64,000 nt of DNA. Origin: Halopseudomonas phragmitis. GTDB lineage: Bacteria; Pseudomonadota; Gammaproteobacteria; Pseudomonadales; Pseudomonadaceae. The stretch covers positions 3,371,501 to 3,435,500 of the forward strand of contig NZ_CP020100.1 in NCBI RefSeq assembly GCF_002056295.1, in the 5' to 3' direction. This document shows, one piece after another, positions 1-7,374 of the stretch. The notes under the pieces are model-generated. The model made no database searches, was not told where the DNA came from, and saw only the letters and a program-made list of their open reading frames with translations. A program made the translations under genes and the position numbers. Every line of letters starts with the position of its first letter. The first letter of the stretch is position 1.

Positions 1-174
1 CGGCACACCAGAGGCATACAGCGTCTGCACGATCTGGGCGTCTGCCTCGTCCACCGTCCATACCACCTGACGCCCACCCTCTTCGCTGATCCGATGCACT
101 ACGCCGCGGCTGCGCAGAAAGCGCGCCAACTGGCTCAAGTCTTCATCGAGAGGGCATTGCAAAGCACGGATCAT
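1..174 (-). CDS. glpG: Rhomboid protease GlpG, N-terminal fragment (cut by window edge)
   Basis: The reading frame starts at an ATG (172-174) and runs off the left edge after 58 codons. Only the cytoplasmic N-terminal region is visible (MIRALQCPLDEDLSQLARFL, then a VVHRISEEGGRQVVW strand). It resembles the small cytosolic domain that precedes the membrane serine protease core in Pseudomonas GlpG. The catalytic Ser and His helices would lie outside the window. Its position next to a metallophosphoesterase and nadK matches the usual Pseudomonas order, which supports the call. The assignment is inferred from weak N-terminal similarity and synteny. Confidence 0.55.
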   Translation of the reverse strand, partial: MIRALQCPLDEDLSQLARFLRSRGVVHRISEEGGRQVVWTVDEADAQIVQTLYASGVP

Positions 175-191
175 GCAGGCATTCCTTGGCG

Positions 192-1160
192 TCAGGCCAG
201 TCGGGGCACATCGACCCAGACAAAGTGGTTACGATCAAGATGACGTTCGCCATCCCAGCGATAGGCGACCAGCTTGCCATATTTGACCGCACTGTAGTCC
301 AGACAGGCCAGATTGGGACGGATCGGATGCGGTTTGCCCTGCTGCCAGTAATGCCCGACGAACAGAATCGGCTCATCACGGCCATACACCAGCAACTCGG
401 CCTTCTGATCATCACTCAAAGGCCGGGCAGCAACCTCCTCAGGCAAGCCATCGGGCTGAAACACGATATCGCCATAGGTCTGCGGATCCTCTTCCCAGAA
501 CTTGGTCCGGAAAAAAGCGCGGGTCAAACCATCCTTGCCGGTCATGGTCTGACCGTGCGGCAGGCGCATATCGGTGCCGCGCAGTAGCCGGTCAAGTACC
601 TGGACGGCAAAACTGTCACGCTCAACCGAAGCCCGAACAAACTCGTCATCGATGCAGGCGTCCGGGTACTGGGCCGCAAATGGCTGTATCAGGCTGTCAT
701 CCCAGCAGGCATGCACCAGACGCAGCGGCCCCAGGTCAAGAAACAGTGGCAACTGGTAGAACCAGTCAAGAAACGCCTTCCACTCCTGGGGCCAGGCTGC
801 GAACTGCTCAAGGGTTTCGCGAATCTGCCGATGATGGCGCTCGGTATGCTCGCGGACAAACTGCCGTCCGCTTCCGGCTGGTGCCGGAGTCTCCCAACCC
901 AGCGCATTGAACTCGTGATTGCCCATGATGCAACGTGCCTCACCGGCATCAACCATATCGCGAACCAGATGCAAAGCCTCGCGAATACGTGGCCCACGAT
1001 CGACGATATCGCCAAGAAACAATGCCTGACGCCCCTCCGGGTGACGCCAGACACCAGCCTGCTGACGGTAGCCGAGCAACTCAAGCAGGCGCACCAGGGT
1101 CTGGGCGCACCCGTGCACGTCGCCAATGATGTCGTAGCCTGGGTGTTCAACCTCTGCCAT
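192..1160 (-). CDS. Calcineurin-like metallophosphoesterase
   Basis: This is a 322-residue cytosolic protein with the binuclear-metal phosphoesterase signature. The motifs are GDVHG (13-17), GDIVDRGP (50-57) and GNHE (80-83), which bring the metal-binding Asp, His and Asn residues together. The family includes PrpE- and ApaH-like phosphatases that cleave phosphoproteins or nucleotide phosphates, and the substrate here is unknown. An in-frame codon 16 residues upstream is possible, but the ATG at 1160 follows GGAG at a good distance. That ATG also lies 5 bp after the nadK stop, so nadK and this gene are probably co-transcribed, with glpG following 17 bp downstream. Confidence 0.85.
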   Translation of the reverse strand: MAEVEHPGYDIIGDVHGCAQTLVRLLELLGYRQQAGVWRHPEGRQALFLGDIVDRGPRIREALHLVRDMVDAGEARCIMGNHEFNALGWETPAPAGSGRQFVREHTERHHRQIRETLEQFAAWPQEWKAFLDWFYQLPLFLDLGPLRLVHACWDDSLIQPFAAQYPDACIDDEFVRASVERDSFAVQVLDRLLRGTDMRLPHGQTMTGKDGLTRAFFRTKFWEEDPQTYGDIVFQPDGLPEEVAARPLSDDQKAELLVYGRDEPILFVGHYWQQGKPHPIRPNLACLDYSAVKYGKLVAYRWDGERHLDRNHFVWVDVPRLA

Positions 1161-1165
1161 GACAG

Positions 1166-2047
1166 TCACTCCGTCAAACGACTGGACCAACCCAGCTTGT
1201 TGCGGCAAATTTCGTAGAAATTATGATCAACTGGATGCAGCAGCCGAAGCTTTTGTGGTTTTTTGCGGATCGTCAGGCTGTCACCGGGGGCACAGGTAAT
1301 ATGTACCTGCCCGTCACAACTGACCTGGGGATAAATGCCGCTCTGTTTGGAAATCAGAATTTTCAGCTCGCTGTTGCCGTCGACCACAATCGGCCGGCTG
1401 GACAGGGTATGCGGGAACATCGGCACCAGCACGATGGCATCCAGCTTCGGGTGCATGATCGGCCCACCAGCTGACAATGAATAGGCTGTCGAACCGGTTG
1501 GCGTGGCGACGATCAGGCCATCGGATTTCTGGCTGTAGACGAACTGGCCATCGACATGCAACTCGAACTCAATCATCCGCGCCGATTTGCCAGGGTGCAG
1601 CACCACATCGTTGAGTGCCTCGCTGCTGCCCAATTGTTCCTCGTCGCGACGGACAAAGGCATCCAGTAAAAAGCGGGTTTCGACCAAATAACGTCCAGCC
1701 AGCACCTCGCCAACCCGACGCTCCAGATCGTCCGGCGAAATATCGGTGAGAAAACCCAGCCCACCGCGGTTCACTCCCAATACCGGGACGTTGTAGCGGC
1801 ACAGCGCCCGCGCCGCACCCAGCAAACTGCCGTCACCACCGACCACGATCACCAGATCGCAGATCTCGCCCATCATCTTGCGCGAGCAGACCTGCAACTG
1901 ATGACCTGGCAGCAGATCGGCCACGGCGTCCTCAAGAATCACGCCATGGCCGTGATCGAGCAGAAACCGCTTCAGGCGCTTGAGAGTATCGACCACCTTG
2001 CCGCTGCCCAAACGACCGATTAACCCGACATTGCGGAACTGCTCCAT
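1166..2047 (-). CDS. nadK: NAD kinase
   Basis: The 293-residue product is an ATP-dependent NAD kinase that makes NADP in the cytosol. It shows the GGDG motif (70-73, within VVGGDGSLLGAAR) that binds ATP and NAD. It also has the NRGGLGFLTD segment and the TPTGSTAYSLSAGGPI signature of the C-terminal beta-sandwich domain. The length is typical of the family. The start at MEQFRNVGLIGR is chosen because it follows GAGGTGG directly and matches the usual N-terminus. The longer upstream frame would overlap the divergent gene's leader. The gene heads a three-gene minus-strand group with the phosphoesterase and glpG. Confidence 0.95.
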   Translation of the reverse strand: MEQFRNVGLIGRLGSGKVVDTLKRLKRFLLDHGHGVILEDAVADLLPGHQLQVCSRKMMGEICDLVIVVGGDGSLLGAARALCRYNVPVLGVNRGGLGFLTDISPDDLERRVGEVLAGRYLVETRFLLDAFVRRDEEQLGSSEALNDVVLHPGKSARMIEFELHVDGQFVYSQKSDGLIVATPTGSTAYSLSAGGPIMHPKLDAIVLVPMFPHTLSSRPIVVDGNSELKILISKQSGIYPQVSCDGQVHITCAPGDSLTIRKKPQKLRLLHPVDHNFYEICRNKLGWSSRLTE

Positions 2048-2194
2048 ACCACCTCGCAAATTGACGACTTGAGGGTTGCCCGTACATGCATGAGACTGAA
2101 CAGACAACCATACAACATGGGAGACCGTCACCCGACGGCATTTCAGAGGATTATCCGTGGCCAACCGGCAGCTGGCAAATCAACGAGGGCGATC

Positions 2195-3139
2195 ATGATT
2201 GAGCAACTGCGCCACCCTGTTGTCAGGGATCTCGCCTGGGTGGCTCTGTCAGCACCATTGCTAGGGCCTGGCGCCCTGCCCCTGCGCGACCCGTTGGATG
2301 GCTCAATCTGGCGCAGCGAACCCATGCGCTTGCACCAGGCCTTGGTACAACTTGAACGCCAACCCCAGCGCCTGGACGATGTCTTTGCCAATGCCCGCGA
2401 CAGGCGCCTGGGCAGTTACTATGAGCGACTCTGGCATATGCTGCTGGAGCTGGCTCCCGACGTGCGTCTGTTGGGCCACAACATTACTCTGCATCGCCAG
2501 GGGCGCACCCTGGGCGAGCTGGATCTGTTGCTCGAGACCCCGAACGGAGAAGTGCTGCACCTGGAGCTGGCGATCAAGTTCTTTCTGGGCTACCCGCAAG
2601 GAGTAGATACCAGTTTGAGCAGCAGTCCGGCTTCGGCCTGGTGGGGGCCAGACCCGCAGGACCGGCTCGACCGCAAGCTCAACCACATGCTCACACATCA
2701 GCTCCCGCTCGGTGTGCAACTCGACCTGAGCGACAGCGCTTGGCCACGCGTTGAGCGCTCCTGTGCCTGGCTACAGGGTTGTCTGTTTTATCCGGCGGCT
2801 CAGCCCATGCCACGGATGATCCATGCAACTGATACCCCTCAGACGCATCTTTGGTGTCATGTTCACCAGGCCAGCGAGCGACTCCCGGCTGACAGCCACT
2901 GGAGCCCACTAGCCCACAAAGCCTGGCTGATGCCGCCCTCAAGCCCGTCTGTGGTGCTGAGCCCGGATCAGATTGCAGCGCAACTCGGCGGACTGCTCGA
3001 CAGCAGTCCGGGCGGCGTCATGCTGTGGCGCATTGATGATGCCGGCACCGACCCGCTTCAGGCTCAGCGCCTGTTTCTGGTCAGCCGGCACTGGCCAAAT
3101 AAGGGAGACTCTGAGCAACTCCTTGCGTACTCAGCGTGA
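2195..3139 (+). CDS. DUF1853 family protein (PD-(D/E)XK nuclease-like fold suspected)
   Basis: This is a 314-residue protein of the DUF1853 family, divergent from nadK. The start ATG follows CGAGGG. Residues 105-130 contain TLGELDLLLE followed by LHLELAIKFFLG. That is an acidic-D-then-E-xxx-K layout (D110, E124, K128) like the core of restriction-endonuclease-fold proteins, so a nucleic-acid or nucleotide-cleaving role is conceivable but unproven. The last dozen codons (NKGDSEQLLAYSA) and the stop lie inside a palindromic repeat at 3103-3173. The natural C-terminus therefore seems to have been replaced by repeat-derived sequence. No function has been demonstrated for the family to my knowledge. 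Confidence 0.75.
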   Translation: MIEQLRHPVVRDLAWVALSAPLLGPGALPLRDPLDGSIWRSEPMRLHQALVQLERQPQRLDDVFANARDRRLGSYYERLWHMLLELAPDVRLLGHNITLHRQGRTLGELDLLLETPNGEVLHLELAIKFFLGYPQGVDTSLSSSPASAWWGPDPQDRLDRKLNHMLTHQLPLGVQLDLSDSAWPRVERSCAWLQGCLFYPAAQPMPRMIHATDTPQTHLWCHVHQASERLPADSHWSPLAHKAWLMPPSSPSVVLSPDQIAAQLGGLLDSSPGGVMLWRIDDAGTDPLQAQRLFLVSRHWPNKGDSEQLLAYSA

Positions 3140-3173
3140 CCTGAAGCATGCAAGGAGTTGTTCAGAGGCTCCC
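3103..3173. repeat. Palindromic repeat element overlapping a gene's 3' end
   Basis: Two 24-bp arms (3103-3126 and 3150-3173) are inverted copies with two mismatches around a 23-bp spacer. The arms begin GGGAG and contain CTCTGA(A/G)CAACTCC. The left arm encodes the C-terminus of the DUF1853 protein, and the stop codon sits in the spacer. As RNA it would form a long hairpin separating the two convergent genes, without a U-tract. Its form suggests a small mobile palindromic unit, but only one copy is seen in this window. Confidence 0.65.
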
Positions 3174-3188
3174 TAGACACCTGATCGC

Positions 3189-4034
3189 TTAACCCGGATC
3201 GCTGGTATTGCGACTCTGAAAGCGCGCCAGATCACGCTTGAGTGACAAGTTGAGCTTCTGCTGTTGCTCCAGCTCTTTCTTGACGTCGAGCAACTCACCC
3301 TGTACCACGCCCAGATGCTCGGCATGACGCGACTGCATCGCAGCCAATGCCCGCTGCTGGTTTTCTTCCTGCTCACGAAGCTGGGCCTGCAACTCGGCCA
3401 CCTGCAGAGCAAAAGCCTTGAGTTGCTGCTTCAATTTGGGCGTTTCATCATCCACTGACGGGGATGGGGGTGGCGCCGGCTCTGGCTCAGGGCGCTCGAT
3501 CAGCGGGTCCGTATTTTTGCCGTACCAACCTTCCTCGGCAGCGATTTGCAGCCGCTCGGTCGCGATCACCGCCAGCGCTTCTTCGTCTTCACCGAGGATA
3601 CCCAGGGTATTACGGGTCACCGCTTCCTTGACATGCATCAGATCGGAACGCCCGCCACGCTGCCCCGGCTTCCACAACAGCGGCCGGTATTCGGGGTTCT
3701 GATTAAAGCCCAGACACACCAGACGGATAGGCCCGCCGCCCATATCCGGACCACGTCCGGCCTTCTCTGCCAGCGAGCGCAGCGGCAGGTTCCAGAGCCG
3801 GTTGATGTAACCGTTCTGGTCAAAATCGATGGTGAAAAACACGGCTGCCCTGACATGCAGCCGGGCATTGATCTGGAGAAAGACCGCTTCGACAGTTTCG
3901 TCAATGTACTCGGGATGACTGACCATGCCGTCGAGCAAAGCCTCGAACTCGGGATACAGCATCTCGCTGCAGATCCCGCGTTCGGAAAAGAACATTACCG
4001 CTTCGATCAGCGCAGGCTTGCGTGTCGTACTCAT
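3189..4034 (-). CDS. Hypothetical protein with C-terminal coiled coil
   Basis: I do not recognise this 281-residue protein beyond a general resemblance to conserved Pseudomonas hypotheticals. Residues 1-175 look like one globular domain (ALIEAVMFFSERGICSEMLY near the N-terminus). A Pro/Glu-rich linker follows (about 178-196, PEPEPAPPPSPS). A strongly heptad-like, Gln/Glu/Leu-rich coiled coil runs from about 197 to 272. There is no signal peptide or membrane segment, so it is probably cytosolic and oligomeric. It converges on the DUF1853 gene and is divergent from pyrC across 200 bp. No enzyme motif is evident. Confidence 0.7.
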   Translation of the reverse strand: MSTTRKPALIEAVMFFSERGICSEMLYPEFEALLDGMVSHPEYIDETVEAVFLQINARLHVRAAVFFTIDFDQNGYINRLWNLPLRSLAEKAGRGPDMGGGPIRLVCLGFNQNPEYRPLLWKPGQRGGRSDLMHVKEAVTRNTLGILGEDEEALAVIATERLQIAAEEGWYGKNTDPLIERPEPEPAPPPSPSVDDETPKLKQQLKAFALQVAELQAQLREQEENQQRALAAMQSRHAEHLGVVQGELLDVKKELEQQQKLNLSLKRDLARFQSRNTSDPG

Positions 4035-4234
4035 TCATCGGCTCCCGCCATGATTCTTTCTAATACTCTGCGCCCTTGCGTGGAGGCTTACACCCGCCGC
4101 CAGTGTAGGCCAAAGCCCGCCAATGGTGTGTGATGCACTTGGCAGACAGCCCAACCCATTCACCGCCGCACGAGTGTCAAAAAGGCAGCGTTTCCGGTAG
4201 CATGGCGGCATCGCCACTGCCCGGAAACCTCTCG

Positions 4235-5269
4235 ATGACTGACCGCCTGACCCTGATCCGGCCCGATGACTGGCACATTCACCTGCGCGACGGTGAGGTG
4301 CTCAAACACAGCGTAGCTGATGCTGGCCGGGTTTTCTCTCGCGCCATCATCATGCCCAATCTGGTACCTCCGGTCCGTGATGGCCAACAGGCCGACGCCT
4401 ACAAGGCCCGCATTCTGGCCGCCCGCCCGGCAGGCAGCCAATTCGAGCCGCTAATGGTACTGTACCTGACCGATCAGACCACCCCCGAGATGGTCCGTGC
4501 AGCCAAGCTGCAAGGTCAGGCCGTGGCCGCCAAGCTCTATCCGGCCGGCGCCACCACCAACTCGCAATCTGGCGTGACCGCCCTGGAAAACATCTACCCG
4601 GCGCTTGAAGCCATGGCTGAAGTAGGCATGCTGCTGCTGGTCCACGGTGAGGTTACCCATGCCGAGGTCGACATCTTCGATCGTGAAAAGGCCTTTATCG
4701 ATCAGCAACTGGTCAAGGTGGTCGAGCGCTTTCCCACGCTCAAGGTGGTCTTCGAGCACATTACCACTGGCGACGCCGTTGACTTCGTGCGCAGCGCCTC
4801 GGACCAGGTCGGCGCCACCATCACCGCCCACCACCTGCTGTACAATCGTAATCACATGCTGGTTGGCGGCATTCGTCCGCACTTTTATTGCCTGCCGATT
4901 CTCAAGCGTCAGCGCCACCAGCAGGCTCTGGGCGATGCGGTCGTATCCGGTTCGAACAAGTTCTTCCTGGGGACCGACTCGGCTCCCCATGCCCGCCATG
5001 CCAAGGAAGCCGCCTGCGGCTGTGCTGGCTGCTACACTGCACATGCGGCCATCGAATTGTATGCCGAGGCCTTCGATGAACTCGGCGCCCTGGACAAGCT
5101 CGAAGGCTTTGCCAGCCTGCACGGCCCAGACTTCTACGGCCTGCCGCGCAACACCGATCAGATTACCCTGATACGTGAAGACTGGCAGGCCCCCAACAGC
5201 CTGCCGCTGGGTGATCATGAGGTGGTGCCGCTGCGCGCCGGTGAAACCATTCATTGGCGAGTCATTTGA
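4235..5269 (+). CDS. pyrC: Dihydroorotase (class II)
   Basis: The 344-residue enzyme catalyses the reversible cyclisation of N-carbamoyl-L-aspartate to dihydroorotate in pyrimidine synthesis. Metal ligands are visible: the HIH pair (His14, His16), the carbamylated Lys100 in [13 protein letters not shown], His137 in LLVHGEVTH, and the Asp in [14 protein letters not shown]. The length fits the class II (E. coli-like) family. The start [20 protein letters not shown] matches the family N-terminus, and the upstream extension in the same frame lacks conservation and is rejected. rnt follows after 28 bp, an order typical of Pseudomonas. Confidence 0.96.
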   Translation: MTDRLTLIRPDDWHIHLRDGEVLKHSVADAGRVFSRAIIMPNLVPPVRDGQQADAYKARILAARPAGSQFEPLMVLYLTDQTTPEMVRAAKLQGQAVAAKLYPAGATTNSQSGVTALENIYPALEAMAEVGMLLLVHGEVTHAEVDIFDREKAFIDQQLVKVVERFPTLKVVFEHITTGDAVDFVRSASDQVGATITAHHLLYNRNHMLVGGIRPHFYCLPILKRQRHQQALGDAVVSGSNKFFLGTDSAPHARHAKEAACGCAGCYTAHAAIELYAEAFDELGALDKLEGFASLHGPDFYGLPRNTDQITLIREDWQAPNSLPLGDHEVVPLRAGETIHWRVI

Positions 5270-5297
5270 CCCGTCAAAACAGCATTAAGGACCGCGT

Positions 5298-5969
5298 GTG
5301 AGCGAGTTTGAGTTCGATCCCGACCTGCACGAAGAGCAATTGAACAAGGGGCCAAAGCCTCCCATGGCCTACCGGTTCCGGGGGTTCCTGCCAGTAGTGG
5401 TGGACGTTGAAACCGGCGGTTTCAACGCCGCCACCGATGCCCTGCTGGAAATTGCCGCGACCACCATCGGCATGGACGATGAAGGTCTGGTCTATCCAGA
5501 CCAAACCCATTTCTTCCGGGTTGAACCCTTCGCAGGCGCCAACATCGAGGCCTCAGCCCTGGAGTTCACCGGCATCAAGCTGGATCATCCGCTGCGCATG
5601 GCGGTTTCCGAGCAGCATGCGCTGGGCGAGATTTTCAAGCACGTACGCAAGGCGGTGAAGTCCGCCGGCTGCAAGCGGGCGGTTCTGGTCGGGCACAACG
5701 CCTTCTTTGACCTGGGCTTTCTCAATGCCGCAGTCGAGCGCTGCGAGATCAAACGCAACCCGTTCCACCCGTTCTCCTGCTTTGACACCGCCACTCTGGG
5801 CGGCCTGGCCTATGGCCAAACCGTGCTGGCCAAGGCCTGTTCGGCTGGCGGCATCGATTTCGACGGCCGCGAGGCCCACTCGGCACGTTACGACACAGAA
5901 AAAACCGCCGAACTGTTCTGCGCCATCGTCAACCGCTGGCGTGAAATGGGCGGCTGGCCACCGGTCTAG
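5298..5969 (+). CDS. rnt: Ribonuclease T
   Basis: This 223-residue DEDDh 3'-5' exoribonuclease trims the CCA ends of tRNA and matures the 3' ends of stable RNAs. The catalytic residues are Asp36 and Glu38 in VVVDVETGG, Asp138 in [13 protein letters not shown], and His194 and Asp199 in [15 protein letters not shown]. The start codon is GTG, preceded by AAGG at 7 bp spacing. It lies 28 bp after pyrC and is probably co-transcribed with it. The length is as expected for the family. Confidence 0.95.
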   Translation: MSEFEFDPDLHEEQLNKGPKPPMAYRFRGFLPVVVDVETGGFNAATDALLEIAATTIGMDDEGLVYPDQTHFFRVEPFAGANIEASALEFTGIKLDHPLRMAVSEQHALGEIFKHVRKAVKSAGCKRAVLVGHNAFFDLGFLNAAVERCEIKRNPFHPFSCFDTATLGGLAYGQTVLAKACSAGGIDFDGREAHSARYDTEKTAELFCAIVNRWREMGGWPPV

Positions 5970-6323
5970 TCCCTACGGCTCCGGGCTCGCATGCGAGCCC
6001 GCTCGAGCAAGCAACAGCATTCATATTGGGCAACACTACGTTCGACGACTTGCTCGAATCGGGTTAGCCGGTTATTGTCAAAAAAGAGTTCCCAGGCCGG
6101 CGTACAACGGAATGAACCTTGCTTGATCCCTCATCGGGAGCCTTCCGCATATCTCCGTTTCCGGCTTCCAGCTCTGCTGGCGGCATCTTCCGCTACACTT
6201 ATTAGTCTGTGATCCAGACGTTGGCCCTGAACGGGCCTGACTGTTAACTACAGTCATTAGCAAGTGACGTCGACACCGTACCTAAGGTGTCGATCCAAAA
6301 TCAGAAAAAGGAGTCACCCTCTC
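5970..6323. other. Intergenic region upstream of the TRAP operon
   Basis: No gene is supported here. Position 5983-6000 is a perfect 18-bp palindrome (GGGCTCGCATGCGAGCCC) just after the rnt stop. It may act as a weak terminator or RNA 3'-end stabiliser, although no T-run follows. A second hairpin, CGACACC/GGTGTCG, lies near 6270-6292. The promoter of the TRAP operon must lie in this interval, but I could not identify convincing -35/-10 boxes. Confidence 0.5.
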
Positions 6324-7298
6324 ATGAAACGTCAATCCCTCGCCACGCTGTTTTGCGCAGCCATCGGTTACGCCACCCTGGCGGCTACCCCGGCTGTAGC
6401 CCAGCAGAACTTCGTCACCATCGGCACTGGCGGCCAGACCGGCGTGTATTACGTAGTCGGCCAGTCAGTCTGTCGACTGCTGAATCGCAACAGCAGCGAG
6501 CACGGCATCCGTTGCAACGCCCCTTCAAGTGGCGGCTCGGTCGCCAACGTCAACGCCATTCGCGGCGGTGAAATGGACATGGGCGTAGTGCAGTCCGACA
6601 TCCAGTACAAAGCCTATGCCGGAGTCGAAAACTTCGAAGCCGCCGGCCCCTATGAAGGCATGCGTGCCATGTTCGCCCTGCATGGCGAGCCGCTGACCGT
6701 TGTGGCCCGTCGCGATGCCGGCATCACAACGGTCTACGACCTCAAGGGTAAGCGGGTCAATATCGGCAACCCCGGCTCCGGTCAGCGCGACACCATGGAC
6801 GTGGTGATGGCGTCACTGGGCTGGACAACCCGCGACTTCTCGCTGGCCTCCGAACTGAGCGCTGCCGAGCAGGCTGCGGCCCTGGGTGACAACAACGTCG
6901 ATGCCATGGTCTATGTCGCCGGCCACCCCAACGGCTCGATTCAGGAAGCCACCACCACCGTCGACTCGGTCATGGTTGAGGTTGCGGGTGAGGAAATCGA
7001 CAAACTGATCGAAGAACGCCCCTACTACGCCAAGGCTATCATTCCCGGCGGCATGTACCGCGGCAACGACAACGACGTAGCTACCTTCGGGGTTCGCGCC
7101 ACACTGGTGACCTCTACCGCTACCTCTGACGAAGTCGTGTACCAGACAGTCAAGGCAGTGTTCGAGAATTTCGACCGCTTCAAGCGCCTGCACCCGGCCT
7201 TCGCTACCCTCACTGAAGAGCAGATGATCAAGGAAGGTCTTTCGGTACCTCTGCATGACGGCGCCATCCGCTACTACAAGGAACGCGGCTGGATGTAA
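6324..7298 (+). CDS. TAXI-family TRAP transporter solute-binding protein
   Basis: The 324-residue precursor has a cleavable signal peptide (MKRQSLATLFCAAIGYATLA, cut near ATPAVAQQ) and is predicted to be periplasmic. The mature start FVTIGTGGQTGVYYVVG is the hallmark of TAXI proteins, the binding subunits of one TRAP transporter class. The ligand cannot be read from sequence; characterised or proposed TAXI ligands include glutamate and other dicarboxylates. The ATG is chosen because AAGGAG precedes it and the signal peptide begins there. The permease follows after a 76-bp gap containing a hairpin. Confidence 0.92.
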   Translation: MKRQSLATLFCAAIGYATLAATPAVAQQNFVTIGTGGQTGVYYVVGQSVCRLLNRNSSEHGIRCNAPSSGGSVANVNAIRGGEMDMGVVQSDIQYKAYAGVENFEAAGPYEGMRAMFALHGEPLTVVARRDAGITTVYDLKGKRVNIGNPGSGQRDTMDVVMASLGWTTRDFSLASELSAAEQAAALGDNNVDAMVYVAGHPNGSIQEATTTVDSVMVEVAGEEIDKLIEERPYYAKAIIPGGMYRGNDNDVATFGVRATLVTSTATSDEVVYQTVKAVFENFDRFKRLHPAFATLTEEQMIKEGLSVPLHDGAIRYYKERGWM

Positions 7299-7307
7299 GC
7301 CAGACCC

Positions 7308-7333
7308 ACGGACCGCCCCACCGGGCGGTCCGT
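7308..7333 (+). terminator. Hairpin between binding-protein and permease genes
   Basis: A perfect 11-bp stem (ACGGACCGCCC / GGGCGGTCCGT) with a 4-base loop begins 10 bp after the binding-protein stop and is followed by only a weak T-rich stretch (TCGTTTG). It probably gives partial termination or protects the upstream mRNA 3' end, so that the binding protein is made in excess over the permease. Confidence 0.6.
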
Positions 7334-7374
7334 TCGTTTGAACCGTTCAAAAAATCAGAAGAAAAGTGCCTGTC

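Noticed and set aside
6222-6237. GG-N10-GC spacing upstream of the TRAP operon that could be a sigma-54 promoter
   Set aside because: The flanking bases (TTGGCCC and GGGC) match the consensus poorly and no ANTAR leader or NtrC site is present.
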